Source of the DNA: a bacterium
GTDB lineage: Bacteria > Gemmatimonadota > Glassbacteria > GWA2-58-10
Direction of reading: 5' to 3'
DNA length: 54,777 nt
Assembly (NCBI GenBank): GCA_021372515.1
Contig: JAJFUG010000083.1
Location: 1-54,777 of the forward strand
In this document: positions 1-8,630 of the stretch, in pieces
Position numbering within the stretch: the stretch's first letter is position 1
Layout of the letters: each line of letters starts with the position of its first letter
The notes under the pieces: generated by a model
What the model was told of the DNA's origin: nothing
The model's input: the letters and a program-made list of their open reading frames with translations, nothing else
Databases searched by the model: none
Translations under genes and position numbers: made by a program

Positions 1-278
1 TTCTGGTAGCCGGTGTAGGTGAAAGTGATCGAGCGCCGTCCGGGCGGCACGTTCAGAATGAAATAGTACCCGTCGTTGTTGGTCACATTACCCAGACGTG
101 TGCCCTCGCAGGTCACCTGCACTCCGGCCAGGGGCTGGCCGCTGTTCTTGTCCCGCACCACGCCCTCGATCTTGGCCGTACTGATCTGGGCGTATCCCGT
201 CACGGCCCAGAGCATCAGCCCCAGGCAGAGCAGAATGCTCCGGAGCTTGACTGAGTCTCTTTCGGCTTTTCCCAACAT
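1..278 (-). CDS. TonB-dependent receptor-like outer-membrane protein, N-terminus (partial)
   Basis: Only the first 92 codons lie in the window; the gene runs off the left edge. The start is ATG at 278, with a strong AAGGAGGAT ribosome site at 281-289. Residues about 12-31 form a hydrophobic signal peptide ending in GYAQ. After it comes a carboxypeptidase-regulatory-like beta-sandwich (IEGVVRDKNSGQPLAGVQV, then TNNDGYYFILNVPPG). This domain is the usual N-terminal extension of SusC/RagA-type TonB-dependent receptors, and it also starts other surface proteins. The inferred role is outer-membrane uptake, probably of a glycan or siderophore. The barrel is not visible, so another surface protein with this domain cannot be excluded. 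Confidence 0.7.
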   Translation of the reverse strand, partial: MLGKAERDSVKLRSILLCLGLMLWAVTGYAQISTAKIEGVVRDKNSGQPLAGVQVTCEGTRLGNVTNNDGYYFILNVPPGRRSITFTYTGYQ

Positions 279-441
279 AGATCCTCCTTCGGTGGATCCT
301 TTCGCGGAAACTGTGGATACTTCCAAAAGTTTGCTGTTGTCCTGCTTGGTGCTTCGGCGGACATTCCTATTTCATGACCCGGCGCCTCCTTAATTATGGA
401 TAGTTGGCTGTTGAGTTACAGTGCAGTTCTCTCGCAGAAGC

Positions 442-840
442 TCACTCGTGTTTCAGGTCCGCGGCTCCCGATTCATCCCGGCTGCCCAGCGCGATTCTCC
501 GCAGAGTGCCGAAAAACTCCTCCATATCGATCAGTGGCTTACGGTAGAAGCCAATCGCCCCGTATTCGGCGGCGCGGCGGCGGTTTTCCGGGTCATCCCA
601 GGCAGTCAGGATGATGACCCGGGCCTGCGGGTCGAGGGCCAGGATGGCCCGTAACAGCCCGAACCCGTCCAGCACCGGCATCTTCAGGTCCGTAACCACC
701 ACATCGAACCTCCGGGCGCGGTAAAGGCCGATCGCCTCGCCCGAGTTCCGGCAGGCCACGGTCTCGAAACCCTCACCGCTCAGAGCGTCCTCCAGCTCTT
801 CCAACAGCTCGTAATCATCCTCGATGACTAAAACTCTCAT
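442..840 (-). CDS. Stand-alone response regulator receiver protein
   Basis: A 132-residue single-domain CheY-like receiver. The acidic pocket is E7-D8-D9, the phosphoacceptor is D51 (VVVTDLKMP), the switch Thr is T79 (IILTA) and the conserved Lys is K101 (YRKP). No output domain follows; the last 20 residues are a charged tail. Such proteins relay phosphate or act by protein contact. No kinase is adjacent. The nearest hybrid kinase is more than 40 kb away, so the partner is unknown. The ribosome site before ATG 840 is weak (GGAAT). A possible but poor promoter (TTGTCT, 16 nt, TATCAC) lies at 903-930. The gene is 163 nt upstream of the TonB-receptor gene on the same strand, so co-transcription is possible. 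Confidence 0.88.
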   Translation of the reverse strand: MRVLVIEDDYELLEELEDALSGEGFETVACRNSGEAIGLYRARRFDVVVTDLKMPVLDGFGLLRAILALDPQARVIILTAWDDPENRRRAAEYGAIGFYRKPLIDMEEFFGTLRRIALGSRDESGAADLKHE

Positions 841-1048
841 GATTTCATTCCATACTGGTATTGGCTCAACAGGGCGTATTGTGTCCAGAAAGGGGGATAG
901 GAGTGATATCTGATATCTTTACTTAGACAAGAAAGGTGCCAGGCGGGCCTTATTGCGGAGTTCGAGCGGAACAATTTCGTAAGACCAGTATTCCTGTATC
1001 TCTGCGGCGACGGTTCTGGGCCGGGCCGGGACCGTCTGCCATGATTTC

Positions 1049-1084
1049 ACCGCACCGATCGGTGCGGTTGCACCTTTCGGTGCG
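1049..1084. repeat. Palindrome cluster built on CCGCACC/GGTGCGG
   Basis: Positions 1049-1068 read ACCGCACCGATCGGTGCGGT, a perfect 20-bp palindrome. At 1070-1083 a second hairpin uses the same arm (GCACC, loop TTTC, GGTGC). Three copies of the GGTGCGG word, or its complement, therefore sit within 36 bases. The cluster is about 210 bp upstream of the receiver gene. It could be an operator for a dimeric regulator or a structured RNA element; nothing else in the sequence decides between these. Confidence 0.5.
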
Positions 1085-1243
1085 GACAGTCAGCGTACCT
1101 GCACGCTTCGGGATAGCGGTCGGAAAGCCATCCCGGAGGTCGCTCCCGCTCCCGAATTGCTATTCGCGGTATCCACTTACTCCGCTCTTGACATCCATTC
1201 CTTCCCGGGCGTCCCGGCGCGGCATTCCTCCCGTCCGCTGCAA

Positions 1244-1279
1244 CAAAAAAACCGGGGCGCGGATTGCTCCGCACCCCGG
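1244..1279 (-). terminator. Rho-independent terminator of the methyltransferase gene
   Basis: Arms at 1252-1263 and 1268-1279 pair over 12 positions with one mismatch, around the tetraloop GCAA (minus strand). On the minus strand they are followed by eight T residues. The hairpin lies 35 nt past the stop codon at 1314. Its core is 25/28 identical to the terminator core at 12475-12502. Confidence 0.85.
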
Positions 1280-1313
1280 GTCCTGTGGGCCGCTGTCAAT
1301 ATCTCAAGGCGTT

Positions 1314-2432
1314 TCAGTCCGTTTCGCCCGTGGGGACCAGTTCCACCACCGCCTCGGCGTGCGGGGTCTGGGGGAACAGGTCGAACAGGGCGGCGCTGCG
1401 CAGACTGTAGTCCTTGAGCTTGGGCAGATCGATCCCGAGCTGCTTGACATTGCAGGATACATAGATGATCAGCTCGGGGTGCAGCACGCCCAACTGGTGG
1501 ATGGTCTTGGGGTGCATGCCGCTGCGCGGCGGGTCGGTGATAACGATCAGGGGCTTGGGCAGCTCCAGGTTCTTCAGCTTCGCGGCATCCAGCACCACCG
1601 CCCGCACGTTGCCCACCCCGTTCAGCTCGATGTTCATCCCGGCGCACTGGATGGCCTGGCCGAAGCTTTCCACCACGCTCACGCTGTCGAACAGGTCGGC
1701 GTTGATAATGCCGAAAGTCCCCACCCCGCCGTAGAGGTCCAGCAGGTGCCTCCCCTCGGTGGGGTGCGACTGGAGCAGGCCCCGGCAGTGCTCGTGCAAC
1801 TTCACGGCCATGAAATAGTTGTTTTGGAAAAAGCCCTGCACGTGGTGCAGGAACCGCCGTCCCAGGTAGCTTTCCTCCAGCAGGTCACGGCCCTTGACCA
1901 CGTAGTAGTCCTCCCCCACGCTCATATCCGTGCTCGAGGGGACATAGGTCACCAGGACATTGGCCGCGCTGCTGCGCTCGGCGAACCGGGCGACCCGCTC
2001 CCGGGCGTCCAGCAGACGGGTCGAGTCGGCGTTCAGGACAAAGGAGATCGAGCTGTCGTTCTGCGGGGCGCGGATCACGGCGTAGCGGAACGTGCCGCTC
2101 TTGCGCCGGATGTCGAACGTGTCCGCGCCAGTGAACGAGGCGCGCACCTCGGCCAACAGCTCGTTTATCCGCTCGTTCGCGATCACGCAGCGGTCGACAT
2201 CCTCGATGCGGCGCCAGTCGCCCTTGTGGCGGAACCCCAGGCCGTTGGGGTGAAAGATCATATCCACCCGGGTGCGGTAGAAATACTCCCGGTCATGGAC
2301 CACGCGGATGTCCTCGCAGCCGATAGCGTTGGCCAGCTGACGGCGCTTGTTGTCGAGCTGGGCGGCGTAGTCGGTCTGCTGCGCGGTGCAGCCCCCGCAC
2401 CGTCCGAAATAGGCACACAGCGGTTCTGCCAT
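1314..2432 (-). CDS. RlmD/TrmA-type RNA (uracil-5-)-methyltransferase
   Basis: A 372-residue class I SAM methyltransferase that converts uridine to 5-methyluridine in RNA. Residues C6, C12, C15 and C82 match the four [4Fe-4S] ligands of the RlmD group. The SAM loop is DLYGGVGTFG (232-241). Motif IV is D300-PPRSG and the catalytic nucleophile is C327 (YVSCN). E361 sits where the general base is expected. The N-terminal TRAM domain of E. coli RlmD is absent, giving a short form like RlmC or the archaeal and Bdellovibrio enzymes. Whether it acts on 23S rRNA or tRNA cannot be decided from sequence alone. The ATG at 2432 has AAGGGAGA five nt upstream. The gene is monocistronic with its own terminator. 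Confidence 0.9.
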   Translation of the reverse strand: MAEPLCAYFGRCGGCTAQQTDYAAQLDNKRRQLANAIGCEDIRVVHDREYFYRTRVDMIFHPNGLGFRHKGDWRRIEDVDRCVIANERINELLAEVRASFTGADTFDIRRKSGTFRYAVIRAPQNDSSISFVLNADSTRLLDARERVARFAERSSAANVLVTYVPSSTDMSVGEDYYVVKGRDLLEESYLGRRFLHHVQGFFQNNYFMAVKLHEHCRGLLQSHPTEGRHLLDLYGGVGTFGIINADLFDSVSVVESFGQAIQCAGMNIELNGVGNVRAVVLDAAKLKNLELPKPLIVITDPPRSGMHPKTIHQLGVLHPELIIYVSCNVKQLGIDLPKLKDYSLRSAALFDLFPQTPHAEAVVELVPTGETD

Positions 2433-2882
2433 TGTTCTCCCTTGCGATGTGAATTTGTACCGGCAGATGCATTACGTACAATTCTCGCCATTAAGCAGGC
2501 GTATCCCAGCCGCAGCCCCCCTTGCGGCCGCCAGGCCGACGCGGTTGTCTTTGGGGGCCGCGCATGCCTGAGCCTGCACAACGGGCAGTGTTTCAACTTA
2601 AGCCCGGTCTTAGCCGCAGGGGCGGACCCATGTGTCCGCCCGGTCGCACACGCGGGTGCGACCCTACATAAATCATAAACGAACCATCCACCCCAAAGGC
2701 TGGGCTGCGGCGAACCGACGGCGTCGCTGGGATCGGATTGCCACTGATGCCGGTCCGCCTTAATACGAAAACGCCAAGCTGAATGCAAATTCGTCCCAAA
2801 GGCCGAAGTGCGGCGGGAAATATGGCACAAAAGCGGCGGAAAGTAAACAGCGCAAAGCGGAAAGCAGTCCCGGAGCGAGGGC
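2433..2882. other. Intergenic region carrying a dispersed repeat
   Basis: This 450-base gap lies between the FAD-reductase gene and the methyltransferase gene, both on the minus strand. It contains the double palindromic repeat at 2616-2667. No convincing ORF or promoter was recognised elsewhere; crossing frames have atypical composition. Confidence 0.5.
2616..2667. repeat. GTAGGGGCG-type palindromic repeat, tandem double unit
   Basis: Two adjoining stem-loops. The first pairs GGGCGGAC with GTCCGCCC (unit starts GCAGGGGCGGACCCATGTG). The second pairs GGTCGCAC with GTGCGACC and ends in CCCTAC. Read on the minus strand, the element starts with GTAGGGTCGCACC. It belongs with the copies at 33561-33586 and 36929-36953. 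Repeats of this form are common in environmental bacterial genomes and have no settled function. Confidence 0.75.
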
Positions 2883-4157
2883 TCAGCTTCTGTCCGGCGG
2901 GCAGGACATGGTGTGCCGCAGGGCCGCGGCGGCCACCCCGGCGCTCACCCTGAGTAGATCGGCGGGCGAGCCGAGGATCCGCCGCCAGACATTGCGGTAG
3001 GTGTCCTGGCCCGAGACGCTGTCGAACAGGGCGCGGCGCAGGGCCGGGCTGCGGCGGGCCGTGGCCAGCACTGGGTCGAACACCCCCAGGCGGGTCATCA
3101 CCCCGGTGATCAGCCGCGTGGCCCGCCCGTACCACAGGTCGCCGATGATCTCGGCGCAGCAGCGCTCGATCCCGCTCAGGGCCTGCCTCGTCACCCCGCG
3201 CTCCAGGATCAGGCCGGCCACGTGGCTGCCGCAGAGCAGGGCCGAGTTGATCCCCTTGCCCTTGAACGGGCGCACCAGCCCGGCGGCATCTCCGATGGCG
3301 ATGAAACGGTCGCAGTAGAAATTCCGTGCCGGCGAGATTGGGAAACTGCCGCGGAACATGTCACTCACCTCGAACGGATAGTCCAGCAACTGCCGCACTG
3401 ACTGCGAGCCGAGGAACTGCCGCAGGGTGAACGAGCTGACCTTCCGCCCGGCCACCAGGGCCGTGATATGGTTGCCCTTGGGGACCAGGGAGGCGAACTC
3501 CACCCCGGCCGTGGCAACGAGAAAGGCGTGGATCGTATCGCCGAAAGCGTCCACCCGCTCCTGGCCCGGATGGATCTTGGTCACCACCGTGTCCAGGTAG
3601 TCCGGCCTCCGGTAGCCGATCCGCCGCTCGAGCGCCTCGCTCATCTGGCAGTCCAGGCCGAAAGCCCCGACCAGGATGTCGCCGCTGAAACTGCCGCCCT
3701 CGGTGAAAATGTTCACCGCCTCCGCGCCGAACTCCACATCGCAGACCCGGCAGGGGTGAAGAGCCGCCCCGGCCCGGCAGGCGGATTCGTTGAGGAAGGC
3801 GTCGAACTGCACCCGCCGCGTGGCCAGCGAGGGCGTCGCGCCCCCCCCGGCCTCGCTCTCCTGAAGGCGGATACTGGTGCTCTCGGTGTGCAGGCAGTAA
3901 CCGTATATCCGGCGCAGGATAAGACTTTCCGGTATCTCCAGGCCGAGCAGGCCGGTCAACAGCTCCTGGATCGGCGGGCTGAGCACGCCCATGCACTGGT
4001 TGTAGTGGCGGCCGAACTGCTTGTGCTCGAAAAGGTCCACCTGCACTTGCCGCCCGGCCTGGGCTGCCAGGCGCAGCAGCGAGATGGCGCAGGCCGCTCC
4101 GGCTGGTCCTGCCCCGGCGATCAGCACCCGCAGGGGCTTTGTCTCACCTGCAATCAT
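2883..4157 (-). CDS. Geranylgeranyl-reductase-like FAD-dependent oxidoreductase (second of a tandem pair)
   Basis: A 424-residue flavoprotein. The N-terminal Rossmann motif is GAGPAG (15-20), and the second FAD motif AIGDAAGLVRPFKGKGI lies about two-thirds along. This pattern is typical of the geranylgeranyl reductase / PHBH-like group, which reduces isoprenoid double bonds or hydroxylates aromatics. C55 in QCMGVLS sits where that family has a conserved cap cysteine. The C-terminal 100 residues are helical and basic. The gene overlaps the upstream paralogue by 14 nt (4144-4157) and has no clear ribosome site, so translational coupling is likely. The substrate is unknown; quinone or lipid isoprenoid chains are possible. 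No redox partner is adjacent. Confidence 0.75.
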   Translation of the reverse strand: MIAGETKPLRVLIAGAGPAGAACAISLLRLAAQAGRQVQVDLFEHKQFGRHYNQCMGVLSPPIQELLTGLLGLEIPESLILRRIYGYCLHTESTSIRLQESEAGGGATPSLATRRVQFDAFLNESACRAGAALHPCRVCDVEFGAEAVNIFTEGGSFSGDILVGAFGLDCQMSEALERRIGYRRPDYLDTVVTKIHPGQERVDAFGDTIHAFLVATAGVEFASLVPKGNHITALVAGRKVSSFTLRQFLGSQSVRQLLDYPFEVSDMFRGSFPISPARNFYCDRFIAIGDAAGLVRPFKGKGINSALLCGSHVAGLILERGVTRQALSGIERCCAEIIGDLWYGRATRLITGVMTRLGVFDPVLATARRSPALRRALFDSVSGQDTYRNVWRRILGSPADLLRVSAGVAAAALRHTMSCPPDRS

Positions 4158-5523
4158 TGTCGTGTTCCTGTCCGAAAGCTTTCTTTCCGCTCAGCAGCAC
4201 GCGCAGCGCGGAGCAAACCACGCCGAAAGCCAGGCGCGGGTCCAGACAGTGGAGGAATATCCGGCGATAGGGCGCATCCCCGGTGAACATGTTCCAGAGC
4301 ACCCAGCGCAGACGGTGCGCGGCCAGGCCGGACAGCGGACACTCGCCGCGGGCCAGGCGGAGATGGGCCAGGGTGAGCGCCGGCACGCGGTTGATCCGGT
4401 CGTAGAGGCGGAACATGATCTGGCCCAGGCGGTTGTCGAAACCGAACTCGCCCTGGATGCGGCTCTCGTAGTCGCGGCGAAGGCCCCTCTCATCCGCGGG
4501 CCCGCAGTGGACCAGCACCTCGGCGGCCAGGGAGGCCGAGCGCAGGGCGCTGTCGATGCCTTTCTTGTAGTAGCGCGAGATTCCGGCATCCCCCACGATC
4601 AGGCAATGGGCCGCGGCCAGGCGCGGGCTGTGCTGCACCGGGAAACGCGGGGCGCAGCGGCAGCGTGGACTGCCGTCCACCGTGGCGACCTGTGCACCCC
4701 TCTCAAGGCCGGTGCGCCGCACGAACTCCTCCAGGTCGCTCAGGCTGAGCCCCTTGCCCACCAGCGACACGGTGACATAGTCTTTCTTGGGCGTTATCAC
4801 GCCGAACTGCACCGGACGCTCACCGGGGATGAACACCACGATCTCGCTGCCCGCTCCCTCGGGACGCTGGCCCTCGGGCATCGGAAACTCGGCCAGCACC
4901 GCGGCGTGTGTGGCGGGACGGTTGTAGCCGAACCCCAGCCGCTCGAACTGCTGGCCGGTGCTGGAGTTCACCCCGAACGCGCCGATCAGCATGTCCGCGG
5001 CGTACCTCTGACCGAGCTCATCGGTCAGATGCACCGGGTCGGGGCCGCTGCGTTCGAGCGCCACCCTCTCGATCCGGCGCGGGACCTTTATCGCCCCCAG
5101 GCCCAGGGCGGTGTCCAGCAGGAACTGGTCGAAACTGAGCCGCCCGCTGCGGTCGGGGTGCGGGCCGTGGCCGCGGTAGACAGTCAGGATGTGCGCACCG
5201 GCGGGCGCCTCCAGGCAGAGGCTGCCCACCCCGGTGACCAGACGGTAGCGGGTGATACGCTGCTGCACCACGCGCTCGGGCAGGGCCAGGCCCAAAGCCT
5301 CCAGCTCGGAGACCAATGCCGAGGACAGCACTCCCTGGCAGCAGTTGCAGTTGGAGGGGCCGCCGCGCTCGAACAGCTTGGGCTCGAAAATGGTCACCCG
5401 GGCCTCAATCCCGTTCTCGCGGCAAAGACTGAGGTAGCGTATCGAGAAAAAGGCCCCGGCCGGGCCACCGCCGATCACGGCCACGCGGACCGGTTGTGTG
5501 GAACGGGTCTGCTCAAGCGGCAT
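4144..5523 (-). CDS. Geranylgeranyl-reductase-like FAD-dependent oxidoreductase (first of a tandem pair)
   Basis: A 459-residue paralogue of the next gene on the same strand. The FAD motif is GGGPAG (18-23) and the second FAD motif is IVGDAGISRYYKKGIDSA. A cysteine cluster GPSNCNCCQGVLS (about 56-67) aligns with the single C55 motif of its partner, giving extra Cys at 59, 61 and 62. The ATG at 5523 follows GAGGCGAGC. The two genes overlap and form an operon. Two divergent copies translated as a pair suggest a heteromeric enzyme or successive steps on one substrate, but this is inference. Family membership rests on the FAD motifs and overall layout; the reaction is not known. Confidence 0.75.
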   Translation of the reverse strand: MPLEQTRSTQPVRVAVIGGGPAGAFFSIRYLSLCRENGIEARVTIFEPKLFERGGPSNCNCCQGVLSSALVSELEALGLALPERVVQQRITRYRLVTGVGSLCLEAPAGAHILTVYRGHGPHPDRSGRLSFDQFLLDTALGLGAIKVPRRIERVALERSGPDPVHLTDELGQRYAADMLIGAFGVNSSTGQQFERLGFGYNRPATHAAVLAEFPMPEGQRPEGAGSEIVVFIPGERPVQFGVITPKKDYVTVSLVGKGLSLSDLEEFVRRTGLERGAQVATVDGSPRCRCAPRFPVQHSPRLAAAHCLIVGDAGISRYYKKGIDSALRSASLAAEVLVHCGPADERGLRRDYESRIQGEFGFDNRLGQIMFRLYDRINRVPALTLAHLRLARGECPLSGLAAHRLRWVLWNMFTGDAPYRRIFLHCLDPRLAFGVVCSALRVLLSGKKAFGQEHDNDCR

Positions 5524-5708
5524 GCTCGCCTCGCGGGATTGTACAGTTCAAGCCTGAACCGCGCCCAATCTCCGGTTTGCGTTCCCTGACCTGAGTGTAG
5601 ACCCTGGACCCGACTTTTACAAGTGATTTTATCGTTGGAATACTAAGCGCATCCTGTTTGATCCGCGCCGCGCGACCGCTCCCTGCCCCCGGCGTTTAGC
5701 CGCCCCGC

Positions 5709-6236
5709 TCAGATCTGGATGCTGAGAATGCCGTTCTCCAGGCTGGCCTGGTAATGAGCCAGGCTGTGCGAGGCCGGCCCGCGGACCACGCTGCCCGAGG
5801 CGTTGAACTGCGCCCCGTGACGGGGGCAGGTGGCTACGCCGTCCGGCTGCAGGGCCCCGATCTGGTTCACCTCGTGCGTGCAGGTGCGGTCCAGGACCGT
5901 CACCACGCTCTCGGAGGTGCGCACCACGATGATTCCGAACCGCGGCAGTCCGCTCGCCGCAGTTGCGTTCAGACTGACCGATCCGCCAACTGTGCCGAGT
6001 GCGCTGTACTGCGGAAGGCTCAGGTCGAGCTGCACCGTGCCGCCGCCGGTGGCTGGCGCCACCGGGCTTGAGGAGTCTCCCCCGCCACAACCCTGCAACA
6101 GTGACAGAAGAGCACCGGCCGAGGCCAAGACGCCCACTCCCAGGGCCGACCGGCCGATAAATTCACGCCGGCTGTGCCCGGCGCCACCGCACGCGCATCC
6201 TGTCATACGTACTTCCTCAGGTTTGTCGCTTTTCAT
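5709..6236 (-). CDS. Tat-exported Rieske [2Fe-2S] lipoprotein
   Basis: A 175-residue protein. The twin-arginine signal SRREF (22-26) is followed by a hydrophobic stretch and the lipobox LLQGC, with C50 the likely lipidated residue. A Gly/Ser/Pro linker leads to a Rieske domain with cluster ligands C119 and H121 (CTH) and C137 and H140 (CPRHG). The protein would be folded before export and then sit as a lipoprotein on the periplasmic face, carrying electrons. The disulfide cysteines of high-potential Rieske proteins are not evident, so this resembles the small Rieske proteins of the arsenite oxidase or ferredoxin type more than bc1 subunits. The ribosome site GGGGAGGGG is strong. No cytochrome b or oxidase gene is adjacent, so the partner is unknown. 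Confidence 0.88.
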   Translation of the reverse strand: MKSDKPEEVRMTGCACGGAGHSRREFIGRSALGVGVLASAGALLSLLQGCGGGDSSSPVAPATGGGTVQLDLSLPQYSALGTVGGSVSLNATAASGLPRFGIIVVRTSESVVTVLDRTCTHEVNQIGALQPDGVATCPRHGAQFNASGSVVRGPASHSLAHYQASLENGILSIQI

Positions 6237-6497
6237 CGCAACCCCTCCCCAAAATGGAATGCCTCTCGGAACGAGCCGTCAACGCGGCTTTAAGAAATGA
6301 GCACAATGCGCTTTCTTGACTCTTTGATCGACTTTTATTAACTACACAAAATATTTTCCACTGTTCCTGTTTGCGGCGGCTTTTCCACGCCGTCTGTTGT
6401 AATCCGCACCTGAATCACTGTAGAGTTAATATGAAAGTCGTACAACGGAGGTGGGTTTAGCCCTCTGTTAATCGGACCTTCTGGGACCGGGGGCAGG

Positions 6498-7883
6498 ATG
6501 GAATACCGTCTTCAGAGCCTTCTGCAAGGAGTGAGCCCGGAGGCGGCGTTCGCCTGGCACGCCCGGCCGGGGGCCCTGGAACGCCTTATCCCGCCCTGGC
6601 AGAAAGTCCGGCTGCTTGAGGGCGGAACGACCGCCCTGGCCCAGGGCGCACGCCTTCACCTGCAGGCCGGTCTGGGGCCGCTGCGCCTCGACTGGCTGGC
6701 CGAGCTGAGCGGTGTGGAGCCTGGACATTCTTTCACCGACACCCAGGTGCGCGGTCCGTTCCGGCGCTGGGTCCACGAGCACGTTTTCACGGCTGTCGAG
6801 GGGGGCGGAAGCTGTGTCCTGACCGACCGGGTGGAGTGGGAGCCGCCCCTGCCCCGGCTGACCGACCGCTTCATCGCGAATCGCCTCGACCGGGCGTTCC
6901 GCTGGCGGCACCGGGTGACCGCCTCCGACCTGCGCGACAGCCTGGATTACGGTGAATGCGATTCGGAGATCGTGGTGAGCGGCGGCTCGGGGCTGATCGG
7001 CTCGGCGCTGGTCCCCTACCTGCGTGCGGCCGGGCACCGCGTGCGCAGTCTTGTGCGTCGGGAGCCGGATAGCGGCGATGAGTTCCGCTGGCAGCCCGAA
7101 TCCGGCCGGCTCGACCCGGCCGCCCTGGAGGGCGCCCAGGCGGTGGTGCACCTGGCCGGGGAAAGTATCGCCGGCGGGCGCTGGAACGAGCGCCGCAAGC
7201 GTGGCATTCTGGAAAGCCGGGTGCGCGGCACGGAGCTTATCGCGCGCAACCTGGCCCGGCTCGACAATCCGCCCCGGGTGCTGGTCTGCGCCTCGGCCGT
7301 GGGTTTCTACGGCGACCGGGGGGAGGAGGTTCTGGATGAGGACAGCCCCGGCGGCACGGGGTTCCTGGCCGGGGTCTGCGCGGCCTGGGAGGCGGCCTGC
7401 GCCCCGGCGGCTGAGGCCGGAGTGCGGGTGGTGTTCCTGCGGCTGGGGATGGTCCTCTCCCAGTCCGGCGGGGCGCTGCGGGCGATGCTGCCCGCGTTCC
7501 GCCTGGGCCTGGGGGGCCCGCTGGGCCGTGGTGAGCAGTATTTCGGCTGGATCGCGATCGATGACCTGTTACGGGTGATCCGGCATGTTGTCGCACACAA
7601 CGAGTTGAGCGGCCCGCTGATAGCCGCCGCGCCCGAGGCGACCACCAGCGCTCAGTTCAGCCGGGCCCTGGCTGGCGTTCTGCAGCGGCCCGCCTTTCTG
7701 GCCGCCCCGGCCCCGCTGCTGCGCGCCGCCCTGGGCGAGATGGGCAGCGCACTTCTTCTGTCCAGCCAGCGGGTGTGTCCGTCGCGACTGCTGCAATCGG
7801 GTTTCCGCTACCGCTACCCGGACCTGGGGCGCGCCCTTGGTCACTTGACAGGCCGCTTGAGCGAGACCCATATATTAACCTGA
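6498..7883 (+). CDS. SRPBCC-SDR fusion, TIGR01777-family NAD(P)-binding epimerase-like protein
   Basis: A 461-residue two-domain protein. Residues 1-145 resemble the SRPBCC (START/Bet v1-like) hydrophobic ligand fold. From about 157 a Rossmann SDR domain begins, with the nucleotide loop GGSGLIG (162-168). The motif SAVGFYGDRG follows, and the C-terminal half matches the YfcH / TIGR01777 / DUF1731 group. That group is called nucleoside-diphosphate-sugar epimerase, but its substrate is unknown; the plant GC1/SULA homologues influence division. Fusion to SRPBCC is a known variant. ATG 6498 has GGGGGCAGG just upstream. The gene is the first of a probable operon with tenA and pdxH. Confidence 0.85.
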   Translation: MEYRLQSLLQGVSPEAAFAWHARPGALERLIPPWQKVRLLEGGTTALAQGARLHLQAGLGPLRLDWLAELSGVEPGHSFTDTQVRGPFRRWVHEHVFTAVEGGGSCVLTDRVEWEPPLPRLTDRFIANRLDRAFRWRHRVTASDLRDSLDYGECDSEIVVSGGSGLIGSALVPYLRAAGHRVRSLVRREPDSGDEFRWQPESGRLDPAALEGAQAVVHLAGESIAGGRWNERRKRGILESRVRGTELIARNLARLDNPPRVLVCASAVGFYGDRGEEVLDEDSPGGTGFLAGVCAAWEAACAPAAEAGVRVVFLRLGMVLSQSGGALRAMLPAFRLGLGGPLGRGEQYFGWIAIDDLLRVIRHVVAHNELSGPLIAAAPEATTSAQFSRALAGVLQRPAFLAAPAPLLRAALGEMGSALLLSSQRVCPSRLLQSGFRYRYPDLGRALGHLTGRLSETHILT

Positions 7884-7959
7884 AGAACAGCTAAACCGGA
7901 GCAACCGAATCAGGTCACAAACCAGGACCTGTTCATCCATACCAGAGAAGGGAAACCGC

Positions 7960-8628
7960 ATGTCGTTCACCGACAGTCTCGCCGCCGCCTGCAACGACTC
8001 CTGGCAGAGGATGCACGAGCACCCGTTCGTACGCGAGATCGGCGAGGGAGTGCTGGCAGAGGACAAATTCGTTTTCTACCTGCGCCAGGACTATGTCTAT
8101 CTGATCGAATACAGCCGCCTGCTGGCCCTGGCCTGCGCCAAGGCGCCCGACCTGGAAACCATGCGCTATTTCAAAGACCTGCTGGGCCAGATCCTCGAAT
8201 CGGAGATGGAACTGCACGTGAAAATCTGCGCCGAGTACGGCCTGAGCCGCTCCGTGCTCGAATCCACCGTGGCCGCGCCGGGGTGCCTGGCCTACACCAG
8301 TTTTCTTCTCTCCACCGCCTATTCCGGCAGTTTCGCCGACCTTCTGGCCGTCATGCTCCCCTGTGTCTGGGGTTACCATGAGATCGGCCAACGCCTTCAA
8401 AGACAGGGTTTGCCGCAGGCCCAGTTTTACAGGGACTGGATCGAGATCTATGCCTCGGACCAGATGAAAAATATTTCTGACTGTCTGCGCCAGTTGATGG
8501 AGGCCCAGGCCCGGCATTCCGACGGGGCGGCGCATGAGCGCTGGAAAAACCTGTTCGCCAGGAGCGTGGAGTTCGAGGTGCTGTTCTGGGAAATGTCCTG
8601 GCGTAAACTCGACAGCGCACTGGGGTAA
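7960..8628 (+). CDS. tenA: TenA-family thiaminase II / aminopyrimidine aminohydrolase
   Basis: A 222-residue all-helical TenA protein. The family hydrolyses 4-amino-5-aminomethyl-2-methylpyrimidine (thiamin salvage) or thiamin. The active-site set of B. subtilis TenA is kept at nearly the same numbering: D44 (RQDYVYL), Y112, C135 (MLPCVWGYHEIG), Y164 and E204 or E206 near the C-terminus. The presence of C135 places it in the Cys-containing TenA_C subgroup. The start ATG is preceded by AGAAGGGAAA. The stop is two nt before pdxH, so B1 and B6 cofactor salvage are probably translated together. No TPP riboswitch was recognised upstream. Confidence 0.92.
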   Translation: MSFTDSLAAACNDSWQRMHEHPFVREIGEGVLAEDKFVFYLRQDYVYLIEYSRLLALACAKAPDLETMRYFKDLLGQILESEMELHVKICAEYGLSRSVLESTVAAPGCLAYTSFLLSTAYSGSFADLLAVMLPCVWGYHEIGQRLQRQGLPQAQFYRDWIEIYASDQMKNISDCLRQLMEAQARHSDGAAHERWKNLFARSVEFEVLFWEMSWRKLDSALG

Positions 8629-8630
8629 GA

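Larger units (their letters stand above)
841..1313. other. Intergenic region with terminator and palindromes
   Basis: No gene is supported in these 473 bases. They hold the terminator of the upstream methyltransferase gene (1244-1279) and a 20-bp perfect palindrome at 1049-1068 followed by a related hairpin. The short near-palindrome GATATCTGATATC lies at about 905-917. Reading frames that cross the region are antisense shadows of the methyltransferase gene. Confidence 0.6.

Noticed and set aside
936-2678. Long plus-strand frame of 580 codons
   Set aside because: It is antisense to the methyltransferase gene, which carries clear family motifs. The translation is rich in His, Val and Gln in the pattern of a complementary shadow.
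7884-7959. TPP riboswitch before tenA
   Set aside because: The gap is only 76 nt and I see no THI-box sequence.
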